The notes under the pieces were generated by a model. The model did not search any database, was not told the DNA's origin, and saw only the letters and a program-made list of their open reading frames with translations. The translations under genes were made by a program, and so were the position numbers. 64,000 bases of DNA from QAND01 sp003150225 (lineage in GTDB: Bacteria > Bacillota > Clostridia > Christensenellales > QAND01): positions 1,054,001 to 1,118,000 of the forward strand of contig NZ_CP076563.1 in NCBI RefSeq assembly GCF_044357945.1, read 5' to 3'. Below are positions 51,284-60,303 of this stretch, piece by piece (within the stretch, counting starts at the first letter, position 1; every line of letters begins with the position of its first letter).

Positions 51284-52438
51284 ATGATCTACCGCCCGTT
51301 CGGCAACACCGGCCTTTCAATCTCCCAGCTGGGCATGGGCTGCATGCGCCTGCCTGTTATCGGAGGGGATCAAGCCAACATCGATAAGCCCCAGGCCACC
51401 GAGATGTTCGATTACGCCATTGACCATGGCGTCAACTACTTCGATACCGCCTATTTCTATCACAAGGGCTTTTCCGAGGTCTTTGTTGGGGAATATTTCG
51501 CCCAAAAGAAAAACCGCAAGGACATCATCCTTACCACCAAGCTCCCCCCTGCTCTCGCGCAGTCGGACGGAGCCCAGAACGTACTGGACGGCCAGATGAA
51601 GAAACTTCAGACCGATTATCTGGATTTTTACATCTTCCACCAGATCAACGCCAAAACCTGGCCCATCATCAAGGAGCTGGATCTGTTGTCCTTTATGGAG
51701 GAGCAGAAGAAAAAAGGCGTGATCCGCAACATCGGCTTCTCCTTCCACGATACCACCGAGCTGCTCCAAGAGGTGCTGGACGCCTATGACTGGGATATGT
51801 GCCAGATTCAGTACAACTTTATGGACGTCAACTACCAAGCCGGCACCGCTGGTTTGGAATACGCCGGGAAAAAGGGCGTACCGGTGTTCATCATGGAACC
51901 CATGAAGGGCGGTAGCCTCACCAACGTTCCCCGCGCCGAGATGGACGCCATCTTCGCGGAGTGCGACATGGAGGAGGTTGGCCTTCCCGATGTGGCGCTG
52001 CGGTTTATCTACGACCGGCCGGAGGTCACCTGCGTGCTGTCCGGCATGAGCAACCTCCAGCAGCTTAAGGAGAACGTCGCCACCGCCAGTGATGCCCAGG
52101 TGGGCGCCTTTACCCCCCAACAACGCCAGCTTGTGGAAAAACTCAACGCCTTCTACAAAGCCCGGATCAAGGCCGATTGCACCGCCTGCCAGTACTGCGT
52201 TAAGGAATGTCCTCTGGAGTTGGATATCCCCGGTGTATTCAACTATTATAACCGGGGCAGCATTTACGGCATGTGGAGCGATGTCGGCCCCAAATACATC
52301 CGCAAATACGAAGCGGATGGATCAAAATACAACGAGAAATGTTTGGACTGTGGCGCATGTGAAGCCATCTGTCCTCAGCAGATCGAGATCCGCCGGATCT
52401 TCCAGGAAGGCTGCGAGGCTCTCCGAAGCCGTCGGTAA
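51284..52438 (+). CDS. Aldo/keto reductase with C-terminal ferredoxin-type clusters
   Basis: 384-residue two-part enzyme. The N-terminal aldo/keto reductase barrel has the tetrad residues in YFDTAYFYH (Asp/Tyr), LTTKLPP (Lys) and YIFHQI (His). The last 90 residues hold two 4Fe-4S binding motifs, CTACQYCVKECP and CLDCGACEAICP. This class is common in anaerobic Clostridia and may couple NAD(P)H to ferredoxin. GGAGGAG precedes ATG at 51284; the upstream ATG at 51260 lacks a site. Confidence 0.92.
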   Translation: MIYRPFGNTGLSISQLGMGCMRLPVIGGDQANIDKPQATEMFDYAIDHGVNYFDTAYFYHKGFSEVFVGEYFAQKKNRKDIILTTKLPPALAQSDGAQNVLDGQMKKLQTDYLDFYIFHQINAKTWPIIKELDLLSFMEEQKKKGVIRNIGFSFHDTTELLQEVLDAYDWDMCQIQYNFMDVNYQAGTAGLEYAGKKGVPVFIMEPMKGGSLTNVPRAEMDAIFAECDMEEVGLPDVALRFIYDRPEVTCVLSGMSNLQQLKENVATASDAQVGAFTPQQRQLVEKLNAFYKARIKADCTACQYCVKECPLELDIPGVFNYYNRGSIYGMWSDVGPKYIRKYEADGSKYNEKCLDCGACEAICPQQIEIRRIFQEGCEALRSRR

Positions 52439-52450
52439 CCGATAGGAAAG

Positions 52451-52477
52451 GCCCCGAGCTGCACGGGGCTTTTTTTC
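52451..52477 (+). terminator. Terminator after aldo/keto reductase
   Basis: GCCCCG-agctgca-CGGGGC followed by a seven-T tract. Confidence 0.85.
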
Positions 52478-52485
52478 TTGGCTTT

Positions 52486-53607
52486 TTACCGGCCCAGTAG
52501 AGGGACATTCCCATCCGTCATATAATTGGATAGGCTATACAACACCAGGATATGATCAAACCCCTCCTCCAGCAGTTGTCCTAAATCCGCCTTATAATAG
52601 CGCAGATCCACCAACACCACTTCCTGGTAGCTTTCCGCTAAAAAGGGAGCGAAGCAGTTGCCGTAGGAGTCCCGAATCAAAAGCAGTTTCCCCGTCCCCT
52701 GGGGGTTTGTGATACGCACCAGGGAATGGTTGCCGTCCAAGAACACGGTGTATTGATCCGCCTCCTGCAGCCGTTCCTCGTAAAACATGCTTTGCGAAGT
52801 ACTGCCATCGTCGGCAATCCACACGGTAGCTTGAATGCCGGGATCCCAGATGAAAAGGCGATCGGGCGGCGTCAGCCATAGGGCGCTGCGGGAATAGGTG
52901 CTACCGTAGAACCCCTGGGAGGTTCGCACGGTGAACGCATCGGGCGCAAGGGGGGTGCGTCCTTTATGGGCCAGATAAGCGGCATAGGCCCGATAGGCAC
53001 CCTGGCTGGTCCAGTGGTGATCGGTATGGTAGAAGTTCTCCCGTCCTCCGTCCGTAAGGGCGGGAATCAGGTCCAGGGAGCGGACCCCTGGGGGCAGATT
53101 CTCGTAGATCTGTCGGATGTATTGGTCGTCCCGGTATTCCATATAGTTTCCCCGGGATAAATCCCTTAGGATATACCCTGCCGAGGGGATCAAGGCAAAA
53201 TCCACCGGTGTGTCCGCCTTTTGCGCAAAGACGCCCAGGGCCTTTTTGTTGCGCTTCACCGCTTCCTGATCCCATTTTACCGGCCGCTCCACCAGATAGT
53301 TTTCAGAAAAACGGTAGATTTCTTTGGTTCCCTGCTGTCCCAATGCCAAGCCCAAATAGGCGTTGAGCCCTACAAAAAAATCCCGGCCCGGCATATGGTC
53401 GGCGGCATAGTCCTCAGCGTCCTTGGCAAACGCGCCGCTGACCAGCCGCTCCCAAGTGAAGGAAGGAGCGGCTTCCAAGTAACGTTTCTCCCTCTGGGAA
53501 AACAGGGTCTTGGGCAGCAACAGGTAACCCAGTAACATGAGGGCAAGAAATCCGCAGAAAAGGCAGCAGAAAAGGGTATCGCTGAATCGGGTTTTCTTTT
53601 GATCCAT
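52486..53607 (-). CDS. DHHW-family protein (AlgJ/AlgX-like acetyltransferase partner)
   Basis: 373 residues with one N-terminal membrane helix (about 12-32), remainder extracellular. SGNH-like features: LIPSAGYILRDLSRG, the FYHTDHHWTSQG motif that names DHHW proteins, and LLIRDSYGNCFAPFL. DHHW proteins pair with MBOAT acyltransferases in O-acetylation of exopolysaccharides or wall polymers. It starts 11 bases after the MBOAT gene with GGAGGCGGAGAG, a tight two-gene operon. Confidence 0.88.
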   Translation of the reverse strand: MDQKKTRFSDTLFCCLFCGFLALMLLGYLLLPKTLFSQREKRYLEAAPSFTWERLVSGAFAKDAEDYAADHMPGRDFFVGLNAYLGLALGQQGTKEIYRFSENYLVERPVKWDQEAVKRNKKALGVFAQKADTPVDFALIPSAGYILRDLSRGNYMEYRDDQYIRQIYENLPPGVRSLDLIPALTDGGRENFYHTDHHWTSQGAYRAYAAYLAHKGRTPLAPDAFTVRTSQGFYGSTYSRSALWLTPPDRLFIWDPGIQATVWIADDGSTSQSMFYEERLQEADQYTVFLDGNHSLVRITNPQGTGKLLLIRDSYGNCFAPFLAESYQEVVLVDLRYYKADLGQLLEEGFDHILVLYSLSNYMTDGNVPLLGR

Positions 53608-53618
53608 CTCTCCGCCTC

Positions 53619-55004
53619 CTAAAACCGAAAATAGATGAAGGGATTATAGCTTTGACTGGCCAGTGCCGCCACACAGAGCACCAGTGCCGCCATCCCCAGC
53701 CCAACGGCACCGTACCGTCCCCAAACGGTATCCCGTATCCGGCCATAAACCCTGCTACCGAAAGGCGTGCTGGCAACGGCTGCAACCAGAAGCAGCGGCA
53801 GATAGCCGAGGATGTCCACACGCCCTTCCGGGGAGACAGCGCCGCCTCCAAACAGGCGGCCTAGGAACGCCCACAGTTCTGGCAGGCTTGTAAAGAAAAA
53901 CAGGGCCCAGCCCATCAAGAGGAAGAACAGCGTGTACAAATGGCCCAGCCATAGGGGAGCGCGGTCCAGCCACCGCATCAAAAACAGCTTTTCTATCATC
54001 AGCAGCAATGCAAAGTACAGGCCCCATAATAAGAAGTTCCAGCTTGCCCCGTGCCAGAGGCCGGTAAGGGCCCAAACCACCAGGATGTTCCATAGCTGCC
54101 GGGGGAGTCCTCGCCGGTTACCGCCCAGAGGGATATATACATATTCACGGAACCAGGTGGAAAGGGAGATATGCCAGCGTCTCCAGAACTCGGTGATGCT
54201 TCGGCTGATATAGGGGTAGTTGAAATTCTCTAGGAAGGTAAAGCCCAACATCTTGCCCAGGCCAATGGCCATATCGGAGTAGCCGGAGAAATCAAAATAG
54301 ATTTGAAAGGCGAACGCCGTAAGGCCTATCCAAGCGCCCAGTCCGCTGCCCTCCTCCCGCAGCAAGTCCCACAGCAGCCCCATCTGGTTGGCAATGAGGA
54401 TCTTCTTCCCCAGGCCCACCGTAAAGCGTCGGATCCCATCGGCAAATTGGGAGACGCTCTCCCGCCGATCCTCCATTTGCTCCGCAACATCCCGGTATCG
54501 CACGATGGGACCGGCGATGAGCTGTGGGAACAGGGACACATAGGTGCCAAAGGGAATCAGGCGGCGTTGAACGGGAGCATCCCCCCGGTACACGTCGATG
54601 GTATAGCTCATGGTCTGAAAGACATAGAAGGAGATACCGATGGGCAGTGGAATGGCGGGAAGGGGCACTGTGCGCAAGAAAGGGAACACCGCTTGCATCA
54701 TCCCGGCGATAAAATCCGCGTATTTGAAAAAGCCCAGGAGTCCCAGGTTGACCACCACCGAGGCCACCAGCACCATCCGTTTGGCCCGAACCTGGCGCCG
54801 GTACCGCTGTATCAGCAGCCCATAGGCATAGTTGGAAAGGATGGAGAATAGCATCAAGAGCAGGAACACCGGCTCGCCCCATCCATAGAACACCAGATTC
54901 ACCAGAAACAGAAGGGTGTTGCGGTACCGCCTGGGCGTCAGATAGTATAGGGCCAAAACCGTTGGCAGATAGAAAAACAAAAAGATGTTGCTGGAAAAAA
55001 CCAA
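53619..55004 (-). CDS. MBOAT-family O-acyltransferase (AlgI/DltB type)
   Basis: 461-residue multi-pass membrane acyltransferase delivering acyl groups to an extracellular partner. Family motifs: PIGISFYVFQTMSYTIDVYRG, YISRSITEFWRRWHISLSTW (WHISLS motif), VWALTGLWHGASWNFLLWG with the conserved catalytic His. TTG at 55002-55004 is chosen because GGAGGAATACCC precedes it and the product then begins VFSSNIFLFFYLP, typical for the family; a longer frame to 55115 adds an unrelated leader. Upstream gene of the DHHW pair. Confidence 0.92.
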   Translation of the reverse strand: MVFSSNIFLFFYLPTVLALYYLTPRRYRNTLLFLVNLVFYGWGEPVFLLLMLFSILSNYAYGLLIQRYRRQVRAKRMVLVASVVVNLGLLGFFKYADFIAGMMQAVFPFLRTVPLPAIPLPIGISFYVFQTMSYTIDVYRGDAPVQRRLIPFGTYVSLFPQLIAGPIVRYRDVAEQMEDRRESVSQFADGIRRFTVGLGKKILIANQMGLLWDLLREEGSGLGAWIGLTAFAFQIYFDFSGYSDMAIGLGKMLGFTFLENFNYPYISRSITEFWRRWHISLSTWFREYVYIPLGGNRRGLPRQLWNILVVWALTGLWHGASWNFLLWGLYFALLLMIEKLFLMRWLDRAPLWLGHLYTLFFLLMGWALFFFTSLPELWAFLGRLFGGGAVSPEGRVDILGYLPLLLVAAVASTPFGSRVYGRIRDTVWGRYGAVGLGMAALVLCVAALASQSYNPFIYFRF

Positions 55005-55208
55005 GGGTATTCCTCCAATGGATTTATGGCGAGCCGTACCGGCCATGATCAGGGATAGGGTTCCCCTGAAAGCCGTCAAATAGAACCAATTACTATAAGT
55101 TAGGCCGGTTTTCAAAGGTTGCTTTCATTTCTTGGAGAAACCCAGAAAGAAAGGGTTGCAATCCCGATTTTCCTGAGATATAATATGAAAGCGTCTGAAG
55201 CTGGACAT

Positions 55209-55285
55209 GCTGCTGTAGCTCAGCAGGTATGAGCGCGTCCTTGGTAAGGACGAGGTCGCCGGTTCGAATCCGGCCAGCAGCTCCA
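55209..55285 (+). tRNA. tRNA-Thr (anticodon GGT)
   Basis: 77 nt with encoded CCA. Acceptor GCTGCTG pairs with CAGCAGC; discriminator T. Anticodon stem CGTCC/GGACG with loop TTGGTAA gives GGT (ACC, ACU codons). T-arm CCGGTTCGAATCCGG is canonical. Hairpin terminator follows at 55307. Confidence 0.97.
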
Positions 55286-55306
55286 GCGGCAGGTTGCCGC
55301 ACCCGG

Positions 55307-55344
55307 TATCGCAACTTACCCATGGTAGGTTGCGATATTTTTTT
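55307..55344 (+). terminator. Terminator of tRNA-Thr
   Basis: 14-bp stem (55307-55320 with 55324-55337; one wobble) followed by T's, 21 bases past the tRNA. Confidence 0.85.
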
Positions 55345-55590
55345 ACCCGAAACAGTCTCCCGTTCACGCCTTTGTATCCCATCTGCAGCGGGTTGCCGCA
55401 TACCATACCGTTGTCTTTGGACAGGAGTAAGACGGTAAAAAGTCATCCCAGGTTCCCAGGTCCCTGGCCAGTATACCGGTTTTCGCTCGCTGCCACAAGG
55501 TGGCAGGAGGGCGATATCCTTGGACAACCGATTGTCTTTTCCTTCTTATTTGGATAGAATGGAAATAACAGCCAAGGAAGGAGCCAAGAC
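55345..55590. other. Intergenic stretch with no recognised feature
   Basis: About 245 bases before the SGNH hydrolase gene. GGTTGCCGCA occurs here (near 55388) and again after the tRNA (near 55292), a weak hint of a decayed repeat. Otherwise nothing is visible; a minus-strand open frame here is spurious. Confidence 0.45.
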
Positions 55591-56214
55591 ATGAAAAAAC
55601 GAATCCTATGCTTTGGAGACTCCAACACCTATGGGGCAAACCCTCAGGATCTGGGCCGATACGATGAAAATACCCGGTTTACCGGGCTGCTCCAGCAAAA
55701 ACTCGGGCCGGAGTATGTGGTAATAGAGGAGGGGTTGCTGGGCCGGACCACCTGTCTGGACGATCCCGAGATGGTGGGTACCAACGGCCTTTCCTACTTG
55801 ATCCCCTGCCTGGGCAGCCACGCTCCTCTTGATACCTTAGTCATCATGCTGGGCACCAACGACAGCCGGGCAGTCAACAAGATGCAAAGCGCGCAGATTG
55901 CCGCCAACATGGAGAGGGTGATCAAGGTCGTCCTTCCCCTCCCCGTCTGGGCCGGCGTGCCCGACGTCCTTCTGTTGGCGCCCCATCCCATTACCCCGGA
56001 CTACGCATCCGGGCCGCTGTATGCGGTCATGGGCCCCGGGTGCGTTGAGAAAACCCTCCCCCTGGCCCAAAGCTACAGAGAGATTGCCCAAAGGCTTGGG
56101 ATACGTTTTCTGGACGCTGGATCCATCGTGACGGTTTCCCCTCTGGACGGCATCCACTTCACCCCGGAGGGCCACGCCGCTTTGGCGGATGCGCTGTCTC
56201 GGCTGCTCCTATAA
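55591..56214 (+). CDS. SGNH/GDSL hydrolase
   Basis: 207-residue lipase or esterase of the SGNH superfamily. Block I CFGDSNTYG (catalytic Ser), block III LGTNDSRA, block V DGIHFTPEGH (Asp and His). No signal peptide. AAGGAAGGAGCCAAGAC precedes the ATG. Substrate unknown, commonly acetylated sugars. Confidence 0.92.
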   Translation: MKKRILCFGDSNTYGANPQDLGRYDENTRFTGLLQQKLGPEYVVIEEGLLGRTTCLDDPEMVGTNGLSYLIPCLGSHAPLDTLVIMLGTNDSRAVNKMQSAQIAANMERVIKVVLPLPVWAGVPDVLLLAPHPITPDYASGPLYAVMGPGCVEKTLPLAQSYREIAQRLGIRFLDAGSIVTVSPLDGIHFTPEGHAALADALSRLLL

Positions 56215-56232
56215 TCCTATAACAATGAATAC

Positions 56233-56258
56233 AAAAGCCGCCAATTAGGCGGCTTTTT
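56233..56258 (+). terminator. Terminator after SGNH hydrolase
   Basis: AAAAGCCGCC-aatta-GGCGGCTTTT, then T. Confidence 0.9.
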
Positions 56259-56304
56259 GCATGGATGGTCTTTTTTACGGAATCCTATGATTAGGAGGTA
56301 TGCT

Positions 56305-57195
56305 ATGACCTATTATCATGGGACAAAGAAGGATTCCGCCTATTTTGAGGGATGGTACCTCAAACACCAACAGGGCAACGATACCATTGCCCTAATTCCT
56401 GCCGTTCACATGGATGGAAAGGGTGACACATCCGCGTCCATACAGGTGGTCACCCAGCAGGGCGCTCACGCCTTCCGCTTTCCCCTGTCCGCCTTTTCCG
56501 CCCAGGAAAATACCTTTGACGTGTCCATAGGAAACAACCACTTTACCCATGAGGGGCTATCCCTGAACCTTTCCGGGCCCTCTCTTACGGTAACAGGCTC
56601 CCTTCAGTACGGCCCTCTCTGTCCCCTCAGCTGGGATATTATGGGCCCCTTTGCCCTGCTCCCCTTTCTTCAGTGCAACCACGGGGTGATCAGCATGGGG
56701 CATACCGTTCGGGGTAAGCTGCTCATCAACGGCAAACCCATGGCGTTCACCCGAGGGGTAGGCTACATCGAAACCGACTGGGGCCGTTCCTTTCCACGGG
56801 AATACCTATGGACCCAATGTAGCCACTTTCCCTTTCGGCGCACCGGCCTCATGGCCTCCATCGCCCATATTCCCATGCTGGGCACCAGCTTTACCGGTTG
56901 TATCGCCTCGGTCTTTCTCATGGGGCGGGAGTACCGCCTGGCCTCCTATCTGGGCGCGCATATCCTATACTGGGGGCCAAACGGATTCCACATCCGCCAG
57001 GGAAAGTATCAGCTTATGGGAAGCGTGCTCTCCCAGCGGCCACATCGGCTGTCCGCGCCCCAAATGGGCGTTATGAACCGTACCGTCTATGAGAGTCCAG
57101 CCTGTACCGTGCGGTACCGGTTCTACCGGGAAGGCATCCCCCTTTTGGACTTCACCAGCCCCCACGCCAGCTTTGAATACGCACCGCCCCGGTAA
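56305..57195 (+). CDS. Tocopherol cyclase-family protein
   Basis: 296-residue lipocalin-like protein of the tocopherol-cyclase family (PF14249-type), found also in non-photosynthetic bacteria where no tocopherol is made. Signature stretches: DSAYFEGWYLKHQQ, WDIMGPFALLPFLQCNHG and GYIETDWGRSFPREYLW. No signal peptide is seen. ATTAGGAGG precedes the ATG at 56305. Function in Clostridia unknown, perhaps a hydrophobic-ligand binder. Confidence 0.85.
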   Translation: MTYYHGTKKDSAYFEGWYLKHQQGNDTIALIPAVHMDGKGDTSASIQVVTQQGAHAFRFPLSAFSAQENTFDVSIGNNHFTHEGLSLNLSGPSLTVTGSLQYGPLCPLSWDIMGPFALLPFLQCNHGVISMGHTVRGKLLINGKPMAFTRGVGYIETDWGRSFPREYLWTQCSHFPFRRTGLMASIAHIPMLGTSFTGCIASVFLMGREYRLASYLGAHILYWGPNGFHIRQGKYQLMGSVLSQRPHRLSAPQMGVMNRTVYESPACTVRYRFYREGIPLLDFTSPHASFEYAPPR

Positions 57196-57204
57196 ACCCG
57201 TTGC

Positions 57205-57699
57205 CTATTCTCCGTCACAGGTTCCCGCGTTTGGACAGTTTTCACAGGTCCGGGGGAACAATACCTCCTGGGCGGGAGCGTACATATCCACATGGTCATA
57301 CAATTCTCCCGGCTTACGGTAGGGTTTCCCCATGGCCTTCAGGCCAAACTTCTCATAAAAGCCCTGAGCCGTGACCTGGGCGCATAGATGGATCCCCTCC
57401 GCGCCGGCGTTGAGGGCGCGATCCAGCAGAAGGCGGATCAGAAGATCGCCCACATGCTGCCCCCGGAATTCCTTCCGCACACAAACCCGGCCGATGGTAT
57501 AGTTCCCTTGATCCAGGTAGACGCGGCCGGTGGCAATGGGCGCGTCCTCATAGTAGATCACGGCATGCCAAGCGTAGTAATCGAAATCGTCAAATTCCTC
57601 CGATAGGGAGTATCCCTGCTCCTCCACAAACACGGCGGTTCGCACCGCCTTGGCTGCCTCAAAATTCTGGGTTCCAAAGACCCACGTGGCCTTTAGCAT
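57205..57699 (-). CDS. GNAT-family N-acetyltransferase with C-terminal cysteines
   Basis: 164-residue GNAT. IGRVCVRKEFRGQHVGDLLI is the acetyl-CoA loop (RGQHVG); VTAQGFYEKFGLKAMG is motif B. The last residues, CENCPNAGTC, form a C-x-x-C-x5-C tail that may bind a metal, an uncommon addition. ATG follows AAGGAGGATGGG. Convergent with the tocopherol-cyclase-like gene with only nine bases between. Confidence 0.87.
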   Translation of the reverse strand: MLKATWVFGTQNFEAAKAVRTAVFVEEQGYSLSEEFDDFDYYAWHAVIYYEDAPIATGRVYLDQGNYTIGRVCVRKEFRGQHVGDLLIRLLLDRALNAGAEGIHLCAQVTAQGFYEKFGLKAMGKPYRKPGELYDHVDMYAPAQEVLFPRTCENCPNAGTCDGE

Positions 57700-57742
57700 C
57701 GTCCCATCCTCCTTTTTCCATGGTAAATCATTGAGAATTCTC

Positions 57743-57770
57743 TTGCGCTGCTCCGGTTGTATGGTATGAT
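57743..57770 (+). promoter_or_regulatory. Promoter candidate for the DUF896 gene
   Basis: TTGCGC (57743-57748), 16-base spacer, TATGAT (57765-57770), extended -10 TGG before it. Confidence 0.45.
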
Positions 57771-57788
57771 ACTTTCCGGAGGGATCAT

Positions 57789-58001
57789 ATGGATAAGCTC
57801 ATCAAACGCATCAACGAATTGGCCGCCTTAAAGAAGCTCCGCCCTTTGACGCCCCAGGAAACCAAGGAGCAGAAGGAGCTTTACGGCGTATATCTTGCCG
57901 CCATACGGGGACAGCTCAAGGCCCAGTTGGACGCCATCGAGCTGGTGGATGAAGAGGGCAACGTCACCCCGCTTCGCAAACGGGATTCCCTGCTTAACTA
58001 G
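57789..58001 (+). CDS. DUF896 family protein (YnzC-like)
   Basis: 70-residue two-helix protein: DKLIKRINELAALKKLRPLT (YnzC signature) plus EQKELYGVYLAAIRGQ. Function unknown, widespread in Firmicutes. GGAGGGATCAT precedes the ATG. Confidence 0.9.
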   Translation: MDKLIKRINELAALKKLRPLTPQETKEQKELYGVYLAAIRGQLKAQLDAIELVDEEGNVTPLRKRDSLLN

Positions 58002-58022
58002 AGGGGCATTTTCCAACAAAAA

Positions 58023-58061
58023 CGGCTGCCGCAGACCGGGCGTTCCCATCTGCTGCAGCCG
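58023..58061. terminator. Hairpin between convergent DUF896 and DUF1292 genes
   Basis: 13-base arms CGGCTGCCGCAGA / TCTGCTGCAGCCG with one mismatch, 13-base loop. A-rich on the left side, so it terminates mainly the minus strand. Confidence 0.65.
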
Positions 58062-58091
58062 CTCTTATTTGGCAGGAAAAAGCGCCGAGGG

Positions 58092-58379
58092 TTACTCCTC
58101 TTCCTCCGCCTCGCTGAGTTCCTCCTGCAGGATCTCCTCAACCACCTGGGTGAGTTCCTCCAGAAGATCGTCCTCCACGGCGACAAATTCCTCTTCCCCG
58201 TCGTTTTCCACAATCTTCAGGATGTAGGCGTCGCTGGGGCCTTCCTCGCTCTCCACGGCCTCCAGCTCTGACAGCACGGCATACTCCTGGCCCTTGTGCT
58301 CAAAGGAGAACAGAATCTCAAACTCGATCTCGTTGCCGTCCTCGTCCTCAAATACTACAACATCCATTTCTTCATCCAT
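58092..58379 (-). CDS. DUF1292 family protein
   Basis: 95-residue acidic protein: MDVVVFEDEDGNEIEFEILF and YAVLSELEAVES, the DUF1292 pattern common in Firmicutes near ribosome or tRNA genes. The ATG at 58379 follows GAGGATAACCATC; an upstream GTG would add seven residues. Function unknown. Confidence 0.88.
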   Translation of the reverse strand: MDEEMDVVVFEDEDGNEIEFEILFSFEHKGQEYAVLSELEAVESEEGPSDAYILKIVENDGEEEFVAVEDDLLEELTQVVEEILQEELSEAEEEE

Positions 58380-58467
58380 GATGGTTATCCTCGCTTTCAC
58401 TCATTGGGGACTGGGATATTCTCCCCGCCTCCCTGCTATTGTACCCATCCCCGGCCGGGAATACAAG

Positions 58468-59823
58468 TTAAAGTTCCTCTCGGTCGGAATAGGCCACAAA
58501 CTTGGTGTATTCGGGGATCCACCGAAGGGTAACCTCTCCGGTAGGGCCGTTCCGGTTTTTGGCCAAAATGGCGTAGGCCAGGTTCTCCCCTACGTTCTCA
58601 TCCTCATCGTCCTCCCCATGCATATCGTCGTGATGGGCCAGGAAGATGACCATATCGGCGTCCTGTTCGATGGAGCCCGACTCCCGCAGGTCTGCCAACA
58701 TGGGCCGCTTGTTCTGCCGGCGTTCAATATCCCGGTTGAGCTGGCTCAATACCAGGATGGGTGCTCCCACATCCCGGGACAGGATCTTAAGGCCCCGGGT
58801 CAATTCCGAGATTTCCTGCTGACGGCTGTCCCCGCGTCCAGCCCGGCCGGAGGACATAAGCTGGAGATAATCGATGATGATAAGCCCCAGCTTCCGCTGG
58901 GCAGAGAGCCGCATGCACTTGGCCCGGATCTCCGGCACGGTGGCGCCGCCGCTGGCGTCGATATAGATGGGAGCGGTGGAAAGGGTGCTCATGGCATTTA
59001 ACAGCTTCACATACTCGTCGTCCTTGGCCTGGCCGCTGCGGACCTTGCTCAAGGGGATTTCTGCCTCGCTGCACATCATACGCATGGCCAGGTCTCCCGC
59101 TGACATCTCCAGACTGAAAATGGCCACCGGCAGGCTCTGACCCATAGCGATGTTCTGGGCGATGTTCAAAGCAAAACTGGTTTTGCCCACGCCGGGCCGG
59201 GCCGCCAGGATGATGAGCTGGTCCTTATTGAACCCAGCGGTCATAGCGTCCAGGTCCACATAGCCTGTGGGGGTGCCCACGATGCCCCCTTTGCTGAGGG
59301 CCGCTTCATTGATCCGCTCAAAGGCCTCTCCCAAGGCCTCCATGATGGGGCGCAGGGAATCCGTCCGCTGGCGGGTAATGATGGAGTAAATGGCGTCGTG
59401 GGCGGCGCTGATCACCTCTCCCGAGGGTTTGTCTGCTCGGAATCCTTCATCCACCATCTCAGAGCCGGCCTTGATGATGCTGCGCAGAGCTGACCGATCC
59501 TCCACAATGGCCACATAGCGGCCGATATTGGTGGTGGTGGGCACCGTTCGGGAAAGCTGGACGATGTACTCCATGCCTCCGGCCTTGGTTACCTCGTTGC
59601 GCTGTTCCAGCACGTCCACCAGGGTAACGAGGTCGATGGGCTGGGCACTGCGGTAGAGCTGCGCCATGGCTGAAAAAATCACCTGATGGGCAGGGGCATA
59701 GAAATCCTCTTCGGTAAGGGTTTCCATGGCGGCGGCCACGGCATCCTGGTCCAAAAGCATACTGCCCAGGACGGACTGTTCCGCCTCCATGCTATTGGGT
59801 GGCATCCTTCTGCCGTTTTCCAC
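58468..59823 (-). CDS. dnaB: Replicative DNA helicase DnaB
   Basis: 451-residue hexameric helicase at the replication fork. N-terminal domain from NSMEAEQSVLGSMLLD; Walker A LAARPGVGKTSFAL near residue 205; Walker B LIIIDYLQLM; SQLNRDIERR arginine-finger region; C-terminal GPTGEVTLRW. Twelve bases after rplI, the frequent Firmicute order rplI-dnaB. Confidence 0.97.
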   Translation of the reverse strand: MENGRRMPPNSMEAEQSVLGSMLLDQDAVAAAMETLTEEDFYAPAHQVIFSAMAQLYRSAQPIDLVTLVDVLEQRNEVTKAGGMEYIVQLSRTVPTTTNIGRYVAIVEDRSALRSIIKAGSEMVDEGFRADKPSGEVISAAHDAIYSIITRQRTDSLRPIMEALGEAFERINEAALSKGGIVGTPTGYVDLDAMTAGFNKDQLIILAARPGVGKTSFALNIAQNIAMGQSLPVAIFSLEMSAGDLAMRMMCSEAEIPLSKVRSGQAKDDEYVKLLNAMSTLSTAPIYIDASGGATVPEIRAKCMRLSAQRKLGLIIIDYLQLMSSGRAGRGDSRQQEISELTRGLKILSRDVGAPILVLSQLNRDIERRQNKRPMLADLRESGSIEQDADMVIFLAHHDDMHGEDDEDENVGENLAYAILAKNRNGPTGEVTLRWIPEYTKFVAYSDREEL

Positions 59824-59835
59824 CGACGCTTCCTC

Positions 59836-60288
59836 CTATTGATCCTTGGCCACTACCGCCACGTTGATATTGACGGAGATGTTAGCAAAGGGCTTGATCT
59901 CCACGGAATATGTGCCAAGGGCCTTGATGGGCTCGGAAAGCACGATATCCTTTTTGTCCACCGCCAGGCCCAGTTCCTTCTCCAGCCGTGCGGCGATTTC
60001 CTTATTGGTGACAGCACCAAACAGCCGTCCGTTTTCCCCCGTCTTGGCATAGACGGTAACGGTTTTTCCCCGCAGCTCCTGGGCCTTCTTTAAGGCTTCC
60101 TGGCGCTCCAGCTCCCGCTTATGGGCCTGAGCCTCCAGCTTGGCTGCCGCCTCCTTCACGTTGCCCTGCGTGGCCTCGGCAGCCAATTTCCGAGGAAACA
60201 GAAAGTTGCGGGCATAGCCGTCGCTGACCTCCACCAACTGTCCTTTTTTGCCGGTTCCCTTTACATCATGATTTAGAATTACTTTCAT
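59836..60288 (-). CDS. rplI: 50S ribosomal protein L9
   Basis: 150-residue ribosomal protein: KVILNHDVKGTGKKGQLVEV, GYARNFLFPRKLA, long connecting helix, C-terminal rRNA-binding domain. Start at 60288 after AAAAGAGGTGA, confirmed by the family N-terminus MKVILNHDV; longer upstream frames read into the repeat array. Its ribosome binding site begins immediately after the first repeat copy. Confidence 0.97.
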   Translation of the reverse strand: MKVILNHDVKGTGKKGQLVEVSDGYARNFLFPRKLAAEATQGNVKEAAAKLEAQAHKRELERQEALKKAQELRGKTVTVYAKTGENGRLFGAVTNKEIAARLEKELGLAVDKKDIVLSEPIKALGTYSVEIKPFANISVNINVAVVAKDQ

Positions 60289-60303
60289 AAAATCACCTCT
60301 TTT

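Noticed and set aside
55093..55527. Minus-strand open frame across tRNA-Thr
   Set aside because: Contains an antisense translation of the tRNA (GRIRTGDLVLTK-type peptide), a well-known artefact.
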